Shown here: one piece after another, positions 1-4,887 of the stretch
How the letters are laid out: every line of letters starts with the position of its first letter
Numbering within the stretch: position 1 is the stretch's first letter
Source: UBA4823 sp034436035
GTDB taxonomy: Bacteria; Chloroflexota; Anaerolineae; Anaerolineales; UBA4823
Direction of reading: 5' to 3'
Assembly: GCA_034436035.1 (NCBI GenBank)
Contig: DAOTVW010000240.1
Location: forward strand, 1-7,713
DNA length: 7,713 nt
Program-made: the position numbers and the translations under genes
The notes under the pieces: model-generated
What the model was told of the DNA's origin: nothing
The model's database searches: none
The model's input: the letters and a program-made list of their open reading frames with translations, nothing else

Positions 1-102
1 AAAGGCGCTTATGCAAAGGTTAACCAGCATCAATCGCCGACTGATGCGGGCATACTGGCGCGCCTTTTCTTGGCGCTGGGGGTCGGGTGAGGTATTGTCC
101 AT
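1..102 (-). CDS. 5' end of a divergent gene, possible N-terminus of a membrane protein (partial)
   Basis: Reading the minus strand from the ATG at 102-100 gives 34 codons with no stop before the window edge. The peptide begins MDNTSPDPQRQEKARQYARI and continues with SRRLMLVNLCISAF: a charged Arg/Gln-rich stretch, then the start of a hydrophobic segment. This layout resembles the N-termini of some integral-membrane proteins; I am reminded of M48-type membrane metalloproteases from Chloroflexota, but that rests on memory of a short motif and is weak. The start is chosen because an extended -10 promoter (TGCTATAAT) lies exactly 7 nt upstream, and no Shine-Dalgarno is visible, which suggests a leaderless mRNA. 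The gene is transcribed away from the repeat array. The product cannot be named with confidence. Confidence 0.55.
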   Translation of the reverse strand, partial: MDNTSPDPQRQEKARQYARISRRLMLVNLCISAF

Positions 103-109
103 GGGGAAA

Positions 110-118
110 ATTATAGCA
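110..118 (-). promoter_or_regulatory. Extended -10 promoter for the minus-strand gene at 1-102
   Basis: On the minus strand the sequence is TGCTATAAT followed by TTTTCCCC and then ATG. This is a perfect TATAAT with the TG-n extension, 7 nt before the start codon, so transcription would begin at or next to the A of the ATG. No good -35 is seen at 16-18 bp, where the repeat array begins. That fits an extended -10 promoter. Confidence 0.5.
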
Positions 119-165
119 CTATGGGGAAACCGCGAATAGAGACCGCGAATGGATGCGAATAAAAT

Positions 166-228
166 CCGCGAATGGACGCGAATAAACGCGAATGAAAACC
201 GCGAATGAACACGAATGGACGCGAATAA
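166..228 (+). repeat. First copy of an exact 63-bp direct duplication inside the decamer array
   Basis: Positions 166-228 are identical to 346-408, an offset of 180 bp. The match breaks at 165 (T versus A) and 229 (T versus A). Exact identity over 63 bp in an otherwise degenerate array points to recent block duplication or gene conversion within the array. Confidence 0.85.
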
Positions 229-345
229 TAATCCACGAATGAACGCGAATGGACGCAAATAATAATCCGCGAATGGACACGAATAAAAACCGCGAATGGA
301 CGCGAATAAACGCGAATAAAATCCGCAAATGAACACGAATGAAAA

Positions 346-408
346 CCGCGAATGGACGCGAATAAACGCGAATGAAAACCGCGAATGAACACGAATGGAC
401 GCGAATAA
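346..408 (+). repeat. Second copy of the exact 63-bp direct duplication
   Basis: Identical base for base to 166-228. It spans two 10n+3 blocks of the array (starts at 346 and 379), so the duplicated unit respects the block structure. Confidence 0.85.
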
Positions 409-549
409 ACGCAAATAAAATCCACGAATGGACACGAATGAACGCGAATGAAAACCGCGAATAAACGCAAATAATAAGACGCGAATAAATACGAATAGAT
501 GCGAATACAAAAAACCGCAATTGGGCGAAAAAATTATCAAGGGATGTAG

Positions 550-555
550 TATACT
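550..555 (+). promoter_or_regulatory. Possible -10 element (TATACT) for the MFS gene
   Basis: TATACT lies 38 bp before the TTG start of the MFS gene, just past the end of the repeat array. There is no convincing -35: the hexamer at 17 bp spacing is GAAAAA, and TTGGGC at 521 is too far away. It is listed because it is the only -10-like hexamer in the short gap. Confidence 0.25.
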
Positions 556-592
556 GGGCAGGCAGGTTGAAATTCAATCTGGGCGGTGATGT

Positions 593-1807
593 TTGATCCG
601 AAAATTCGCTCACTATCGCTTTCCAGCACAGTTTTGGTTGATGTTTGTTGGCATGTTGTTTAGCACGATCGGCGCCAGCATGATCTGGCCTTTCTTAATG
701 ATCTATGTCAGCAAACGGTTGAACCAACCACTTTCTGTGAATGCCAGTTTATTGACGATCAATTCCATTGCGGGTTTAACCAGTTCGCTTATCGCAGGTC
801 CTATCATCGATCGATTAGGCAGGAAGCGGGTGATGGTAATCAGCTTGTTGACGAATAGCCTGGGTTATGTGTTGTTAAGCCACGCGAATACAGTGGGTTA
901 CTTCGCTATTTTAATGGTGGTGCAAGGCGCCTCCAATCCTCTCTATCGCATTGGTGCAGATGCGATGATGGCTGACTTGATTCCACCAGAGAAACGTGTG
1001 GATGCCTATTCTTTGATGCGGTTAAGCAATAACCTTGGAGTGGCAATAGGTCCCGCAGTGGGGGGGATTATTGCTTCCGTGTCATATCAGATCGCATTTT
1101 ATTGCGCTGCGGTGGGGTTGTCTATCTATGGCTTTCTCATGGCGTTTCTCGCTCGTGAGACATTACCGCAATTGAGCGAGGAGCGTAACCAAAACTCCAA
1201 AGCGTTACCCTTTGGTGGTTATTTACAAATCTTTTCCGACAGAAAATATATGCTATTTATTCAAGCGTTTTTGTTCACCCAAATCAGTGCCTCGATTATG
1301 TGGGTGCTTCTCTCCGTTTATGCCAAAACAAATTATGGCGTGCCAGAAAATTTGTATGGGTTTATTCCAGTCACGAATGCATTAATGGTGGTTTTGTTTC
1401 AATTGCCGGTTACCTCTGTGACAAGGAGGTACGCAACCTTACCAGTGATCGCGGTAGGAGCTTTGTTTTATGCTGTTGGGGTTGGGAGCGTGGCTTTAGG
1501 AAATGGTTTCTGGTGGTTTTGGGTGAGTATGGTGATTATGACGATTGGGGAGCTGATCATCGTTCCTACTTCTTCAACTTATGTGGCCAATCTTGCGCCA
1601 GCAGATATGCGCGGGCGCTATATGAGTATTTATGGCTTAACCGGTGTGGTTGCAAATGGAATTGGTCCTGTGGCGGGAGGTTTCCTAAACGATCGGTTTA
1701 GTCCAAAGGCAATCTGGTATGGCGGAGGACTATCTGGGTTAATCAGTGCGATATTTTTTGGATATTTCTCTTTACGGAGTCATCCAAACGAAGAATCGAA
1801 TTATTGA
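593..1807 (+). CDS. MFS transporter, drug-efflux-like (DHA1-type), 12 TM
   Basis: The 404-residue protein has the usual length of a 12-helix major facilitator permease acting in the cytoplasmic membrane as a proton-linked antiporter or similar carrier. The loop between TM2 and TM3 carries motif A at residues 69-78 (G-P-I-I-D-R-L-G-R-K). A TM5 segment with the GVAIGPAVGG pattern (about 149-158) resembles the antiporter motif C. The second half repeats the pattern, with GPVAGG plus FLNDRF near residue 365. The start is TTG at 593: an in-frame stop lies two codons upstream (587-589) and the next in-frame ATG is Met17, which would remove N-terminal sequence before TM1. The SD is weak (GGGCGG at 581-586). 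The gene sits alone between the repeat array and a terminator, so it is probably monocistronic and not part of the downstream unit. The substrate cannot be told from the sequence. Confidence 0.9.
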   Translation: MIRKFAHYRFPAQFWLMFVGMLFSTIGASMIWPFLMIYVSKRLNQPLSVNASLLTINSIAGLTSSLIAGPIIDRLGRKRVMVISLLTNSLGYVLLSHANTVGYFAILMVVQGASNPLYRIGADAMMADLIPPEKRVDAYSLMRLSNNLGVAIGPAVGGIIASVSYQIAFYCAAVGLSIYGFLMAFLARETLPQLSEERNQNSKALPFGGYLQIFSDRKYMLFIQAFLFTQISASIMWVLLSVYAKTNYGVPENLYGFIPVTNALMVVLFQLPVTSVTRRYATLPVIAVGALFYAVGVGSVALGNGFWWFWVSMVIMTIGELIIVPTSSTYVANLAPADMRGRYMSIYGLTGVVANGIGPVAGGFLNDRFSPKAIWYGGGLSGLISAIFFGYFSLRSHPNEESNY

Positions 1808-1845
1808 AATTTTGATAGAATAAATATTTCAAACATTGGTTAATA

Positions 1846-1873
1846 TTGACCTTGAAAAACTGAATTTTATAGA
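1846..1873 (+). promoter_or_regulatory. Sigma70-like promoter candidate in the MFS to corrinoid-protein gap
   Basis: TTGACC (1846-1851) and TATAGA (1868-1873) are separated by 16 bp. A transcript from here would start near 1880 and run into the terminator at 1943-1974. It would therefore make a leader or small RNA of about 95 nt, unless the terminator is bypassed. Confidence 0.35.
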
Positions 1874-1942
1874 GTAAGATATTGGATATTGGTGTGATAG
1901 TTTTTATCGTTTCTAATTAGCGCGTGGCAATTAATGGTATAA

Positions 1943-1974
1943 AATCCTAATGAAAGATCATTGGGATTGTTTTT
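1943..1974 (+). terminator. Rho-independent terminator downstream of the MFS gene
   Basis: The arms AATCCTAATG (1943-1952) and CATTGGGATT (1959-1968) form a 10-bp stem with one T-G wobble around a 6-nt loop (AAAGAT). The stem is followed by G and then five Ts (1970-1974). An A-run before the first arm means it could also work on the minus strand. It ends MFS transcription and separates that gene from the methyltransferase unit. Confidence 0.75.
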
Positions 1975-2044
1975 ACAAGATCATTTTACCGGGCAAAAAC
2001 GCGCGAGAATCTTAATGGTGATAATGATAAAATGTGAATAGCGC

Positions 2045-2067
2045 TAAGGTTGCTAATGGCTACCTTA
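2045..2067. promoter_or_regulatory. Interrupted inverted repeat overlapping a -10 hexamer, candidate operator or leader hairpin
   Basis: TAAGGT (2045-2050) pairs with ACCTTA (2062-2067). After a T-T mismatch, two more G-C pairs and a wobble follow, around a tiny AAT loop. The right arm runs into TATAAT at 2066-2071. The overlap with the -10 suggests a regulator-binding dyad; an RNA hairpin is the alternative only if transcription begins upstream. Confidence 0.4.
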
Positions 2068-2071
2068 TAAT
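2066..2071 (+). promoter_or_regulatory. -10 element (TATAAT) for the methyltransferase/ECF unit
   Basis: This is a perfect TATAAT, 45 bp before the corrinoid-protein ATG and after the terminator at 1943-1974. The -35 position (about 2043-2048, GCTAAG) is poor, so the promoter may need an activator. Expected transcription start is near 2078, giving a leader of about 40 nt. Confidence 0.45.
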
Positions 2072-2116
2072 CGTATTGTCACGCGCAGAAAAAATGAACA
2101 ACGTGAGGCTTCTACC

Positions 2117-2773
2117 ATGAATAGAGTATATCTAGATCCAATTCAACAAAGTATCATTGACGGGGATGATGAAGCTGCGGTAGAAGGGGTAAGAAAAGCT
2201 CTTGATGCAGGTGTGGATCCAATTTTAATTTTGAATGAAGCGTTAACAAAAGGGGCGGATATCGTTGGCGAGCGGTTTGAGAGTGGTGAGTATTATCTTC
2301 CCGAATTGATGATGACCGGCAGGGCGTTGAAAGCCGCTATGGAAGTTTTGAAGCCGGCTATGGCTGCCAAGGCAGCTTCTTCCTCTCCCGAAGCTCGGGT
2401 TAAAATCGTCATAGCCACAGTGCAAACCGACATTCATGACATTGGTAAAAATGTGGTTGTCTCTATGTTAACCGCAGCGGGGTTTGATGTAGTTGATTTA
2501 GGCGTGGATGTGCCGCTCTCGTCCATCGTGAGCAAGGCGGAAGAAACCAGGGCGGATATCATTGCCCTTTCAGCCTTATTAACTACCTCTATGCCTTTTA
2601 TGAAGGATTTGATAGAGCTACTCAAAGCGCGTGGGCTGCGATCGAAATACAAGGTGATTGTCGGAGGAGCCTCGGTTACCCCGGAATGGGCTGAGGCAAT
2701 TGGTGCAGATGGTACCGGGCAAAATGCAGTAGAAGCAGTCCACTTAGTTCGGCATTTGATTGGGTTGAATTGA
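2117..2773 (+). CDS. Corrinoid protein of the MtbC/MtmC/MttC family
   Basis: This 218-residue methyltransferase cognate corrinoid protein carries the methyl group as methyl-Co(III) between a substrate methyltransferase and an acceptor methyltransferase in the cytoplasm. Residues 1-85 form the helical cap domain, with the typical stretch GERFESGEYYLPEL at 51-64. A short linker follows (81-94, Ala/Ser/Pro-rich). Residues 95-218 form the Rossmann-like B12-binding domain. The cobalt-ligating motif D105-x-H107-x-x-G110 is intact (DIHDIG), followed by the usual LSALLTTSM (151-159) and IVGGASVT (181-188). Length matches the family. The ATG is preceded by GTGAGG (2103-2108) at 8 nt. It is the first gene of the unit and lies 15 bp before its likely partner methyltransferase. 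Which of MtbC, MtmC, MttC or a new subfamily it belongs to cannot be settled by eye. Confidence 0.95.
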   Translation: MNRVYLDPIQQSIIDGDDEAAVEGVRKALDAGVDPILILNEALTKGADIVGERFESGEYYLPELMMTGRALKAAMEVLKPAMAAKAASSSPEARVKIVIATVQTDIHDIGKNVVVSMLTAAGFDVVDLGVDVPLSSIVSKAEETRADIIALSALLTTSMPFMKDLIELLKARGLRSKYKVIVGGASVTPEWAEAIGADGTGQNAVEAVHLVRHLIGLN

Positions 2774-2788
2774 AAGGTAAAGGCATCT

Positions 2789-4159
2789 ATGCAGCATTTC
2801 TTAGAGATTTTTGACCGTGCAAATAATGGCGAATATATTTCAGAAGAGGATTGGGATTTACAGAAAGTGGCGGCTACGGCACGCCGGTTGGTTAAAAAAT
2901 ATCACTTAGAGTGGGATCGACAACAAATTGTTGTGGATGATACACAACTCATCGATGCGATTTATCAAGCAGGATTTGAGATGGCATTGGAATTAGGGGT
3001 ATATTGCCGTTCTACAGAAAGAGTTATCAAATTTCAACAAGAAGAGATCGAGGAAGCATTAAAAGTCGCTCCAAAAAACATCCACATGGGAAGTGGTAAA
3101 GATGAGAGGGTTTTATACGCCCGTAAATTGAACGATGAGAAACCACCGCTCTTTTTTGGCGGAAGCCCAGGCTCCCCAATCCCAGAAGAATATTTTTTAG
3201 AGAATGTCATTTCCTATGTTCAAGAGCCATTGATTGACCTGGCAACTTGTGGGACTTTAACGGTGGTTGATGGGCGTGAAGTGCGGACAGGCCACCCGCT
3301 AGAAGTAGTTGCCACCCGACGCGAGTTGAAGAAAATGCATTTAGCTTTAGAACGAGTTGGGCGACCGGGAATGGGCATGTTAGGCGCACAATCTAGCGTT
3401 TCAGAACTGGGCGACCTTAGTGTGGCATCCCCGAATTTCCTGCGAACTTACGATTCGCATTTAGTACCGATGCTCAATGAATTAAAAGTGGATTTTCGCA
3501 ATCTTGCCCGGGTTGTCAATTCACTCGATTATGGAATGATCAACGCCTCATTACCATGTGTTATTGTTGGGGGGTTGGGTGGGGGACCTCCAGGTTCTGC
3601 GGTTGTGAATGTGGCTTCCTTTTTACTTGCCAACCTGGTCTGTCAGGCAGATTATCATCTCCTGCATCCCATTCACATTCGCCATGTAGCAACCTCTACT
3701 CGTGAGGTTCTGTGGGTGATCGGAGCCGTGGGGCAAGCCTTTGCCCGCAATGCGCCATCCATTATCGTGGCAGATATTTACCCAAAGTCTGGCACAGGCA
3801 CACGGGAATTACTCTATGAAACCGCTGCGAATGCCATTGTAAATGCTGTGACGGCTAATCATTTGGAGGGTTGTGGTGCAGCGGATGGAAAATATCCAAA
3901 CTGTTCCGGTCTGGAAGCGCGTTGGATGGCTGAAGTAGCTCTTGCTTCGCATCGAATGAAAATGAGTTTACAAGAGGCTAACAATTGGGTGCTCAAGATA
4001 ATCCCTTTGTATGAGGATGTTTTTTCTCGACCACAAGGGAACCCTGGTGTTCCATTTGATCAAGTGTATGACCTGAAAACGGTTCAACCAAAACCGGATT
4101 GGCAAAACCTTTATGAATCGGTGAAAGAGGAATTTCGTAAGGAGGGCTTGGGTGTGTAA
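2789..4159 (+). CDS. MtmB-family corrinoid-dependent methyltransferase lacking pyrrolysine
   Basis: The 456-residue protein matches archaeal monomethylamine methyltransferase MtmB (about 458 aa) from end to end. Shared landmarks are EDWDL (20-24), AGFEMALELGVYC (61-73), GSPGSPI (125-131), GRPGMG (191-196), LNELKVD (229-235), HIRHVATSTRE (296-306) and C-terminal YDLKTVQP (427-434). MtmB moves the methyl group of monomethylamine to its corrinoid protein using pyrrolysine encoded by UAG. Here the matching residue, in SVASPNF (211-217), is Ser214 (TCC). No in-frame stop occurs, so pyrrolysine is not used. The MtmB segment near its active-site glutamates, GGIEET in my recollection, reads GGPPGS (265-270). 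The fold and corrinoid partnership look conserved, but the substrate has probably changed, as in non-Pyl MttB relatives that act on betaines. The ATG follows AAAGG at 5 nt. The substrate is unknown; monomethylamine is unlikely. Confidence 0.88.
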   Translation: MQHFLEIFDRANNGEYISEEDWDLQKVAATARRLVKKYHLEWDRQQIVVDDTQLIDAIYQAGFEMALELGVYCRSTERVIKFQQEEIEEALKVAPKNIHMGSGKDERVLYARKLNDEKPPLFFGGSPGSPIPEEYFLENVISYVQEPLIDLATCGTLTVVDGREVRTGHPLEVVATRRELKKMHLALERVGRPGMGMLGAQSSVSELGDLSVASPNFLRTYDSHLVPMLNELKVDFRNLARVVNSLDYGMINASLPCVIVGGLGGGPPGSAVVNVASFLLANLVCQADYHLLHPIHIRHVATSTREVLWVIGAVGQAFARNAPSIIVADIYPKSGTGTRELLYETAANAIVNAVTANHLEGCGAADGKYPNCSGLEARWMAEVALASHRMKMSLQEANNWVLKIIPLYEDVFSRPQGNPGVPFDQVYDLKTVQPKPDWQNLYESVKEEFRKEGLGV

Positions 4160-4160
4160 A

Positions 4161-4194
4161 CAGACAAGGTCGTCTTGTCTGAAATTTTATTTTT
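4161..4194 (+). terminator. Hairpin plus T-rich tract between methyltransferase and ECF genes (attenuator or mRNA-processing element)
   Basis: CAGACAAG (4161-4168) pairs perfectly with CTTGTCTG (4174-4181); a G-T pair closes a 3-nt loop. The stem is followed by AAATTTTATTTTT, ending directly at the SD of the S component. It begins 2 nt after the methyltransferase stop. It resembles a partial intrinsic terminator, or a 3'-stabilising hairpin that would raise the first two products over the transporter. Confidence 0.5.
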
Positions 4195-4201
4195 GGAGGA
4201 G
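4195..4201 (+). promoter_or_regulatory. Strong Shine-Dalgarno that fixes the S-component start
   Basis: GGAGGAG lies 6 nt before the ATG at 4208. It decides the start against the upstream in-frame TTG at 4175, which sits inside the hairpin stem and has no SD. It is the best ribosome site in the window. Confidence 0.8.
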
Positions 4202-4207
4202 TGGACT

Positions 4208-4870
4208 ATGACCTTACCAGTAATGTTTCTTGTCAACCTTATCATTATTGTCATTTTGGGATTTGGCGCACGACTGATAAAAGTGAGCGGGGAAACCATT
4301 TCCGGGGGCTGGAATTTCGGTTTTACCACCCAGGATTTGATCCTGCTGGCGGTGATCGGCGCCATCTCAGGGGTAATCAATACCGGCATGGGGATTGTAT
4401 GGAACGCTGCCAATGCGGCGGGTGGTCCTTTAGCCGGGGCTGCGCTGCAAGGTGCTTTTATGTGGGCATACTTGTTAGCATTCTTTTTGGTGAAGAAACC
4501 TGGTTCGATGTTGATTGTTGGCTTGTTAGAGACCGCGATTGAGGCATTGTTGGGCAATCCTTCTGGAGTGGCTACCCTTGGTTGGGGTTTAATGCAAGGG
4601 CTCGGCGCTGAGGTAGTGATGGCAATCTGCAACTATAAGGATGCGGGTTGGCTGGCGTTTGGTTTAGCCGGCGCAGCCGCTTCACAGTTTGGTACCGTTT
4701 GGACAGCATACCTGTTTGGTTGGGATACGTCACCTCAGGTAGTGGGGCAATATTGGACTGCCGCCCCGATCAATTTGATTTCCGGATTTATTATTTCGGG
4801 TTTGTTAGGATTCGCTTTAGGAAGGATGATCGCAAAGACGGGTCTAGTACGAGCTGCCCGCACGAAATGA
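4208..4870 (+). CDS. ECF transporter substrate-binding (S) component, YkoE family
   Basis: This 220-residue, very hydrophobic membrane protein would be the substrate-binding subunit of an energy-coupling-factor importer. The core KKPGSMLIVGLLETAIEALL (96-115) followed by GNPSG and, after about 10 residues, QGLGAE (130-135) is the hallmark of YkoE. YkoE is the S component of the Bacillus YkoEDC system, linked to hydroxymethylpyrimidine/thiamine uptake. Relative to my memory of YkoE, there is an extra N-terminal hydrophobic segment (about 4-24) before the core starts near residue 40. Acidic residues Glu109, Glu112 and Glu135 could face the pocket and favour a cationic ligand. The gene is followed after 17 bp by the ATPase gene and then by the T gene, the same E-D-C order as in Bacillus. 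The ligand is not established: no thiamine genes or TPP riboswitch are near, while a methyltransferase is. Confidence 0.85.
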   Translation: MTLPVMFLVNLIIIVILGFGARLIKVSGETISGGWNFGFTTQDLILLAVIGAISGVINTGMGIVWNAANAAGGPLAGAALQGAFMWAYLLAFFLVKKPGSMLIVGLLETAIEALLGNPSGVATLGWGLMQGLGAEVVMAICNYKDAGWLAFGLAGAAASQFGTVWTAYLFGWDTSPQVVGQYWTAAPINLISGFIISGLLGFALGRMIAKTGLVRAARTK

Positions 4871-4887
4871 TCTAACCGCGGTAAACC

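Larger units (their letters stand above)
129..520. repeat. Degenerate 10-bp tandem repeat array with 10n+3 block structure
   Basis: The region is built from decamers of the form CGCGAATRRA, with variants CACGAATGGA, CGCAAATAAA and CGCGAATGAA. It is punctuated by blocks starting CCGCGAAT or CCACGAAT, usually after an A-run. Those block starts fall at 130, 143, 166, 199, 233, 267, 290, 323, 346, 379, 422, 455 and 515. The spacings are mostly 13, 23, 33 and 43 bp, sometimes 34, meaning n decamers plus 3 or 4 extra bases; the last interval is 60. The minus strand stays open in two frames for over 100 codons and would encode a low-complexity peptide rich in FIRVHS- and FIRGFHS-like words. I take this as a by-product of the repeat, not a protein, because both frames read the same words and neither has a start context. 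Similar decamer arrays are common between genes of environmental bacteria. The function is unknown. Confidence 0.9.

Noticed and set aside
129..520. CRISPR array
   Set aside because: There are no constant repeats separated by unique spacers; the whole stretch is made of the same decamer with small changes.
111..613. Two long overlapping minus-strand open frames in the repeat array (119 and 164 codons)
   Set aside because: They encode only low-complexity FIRVHS-like repeats in both frames, which follows from the decamer periodicity. There is no SD or promoter context, and one frame runs into the MFS start region.
1300..1701. Plus-strand frame of 133 codons inside the MFS gene
   Set aside because: It is a shadow in another frame. 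It is Cys/Trp/Arg-rich and lies within a well-supported permease.
1808..2116. Cobalamin or TPP riboswitch ahead of the methyltransferase unit
   Set aside because: I could not find the B12-box or TPP core blocks. A covariance-model scan would be decisive.
3428..3430. Pyrrolysine (in-frame UAG) in the MtmB homologue
   Set aside because: The codon at the aligned position is TCC and the frame has no internal stop, so no UAG readthrough is needed.
4175..4207. Upstream TTG start for the S component
   Set aside because: The TTG lies inside the hairpin stem and has no SD, while GGAGGAG sits 6 nt before the ATG at 4208.
4111..4632. Minus-strand open frame of 173 codons
   Set aside because: It is antisense to the end of the methyltransferase gene and most of the S-component gene. 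Its composition is a mirror of those coding regions and no start signal is seen.
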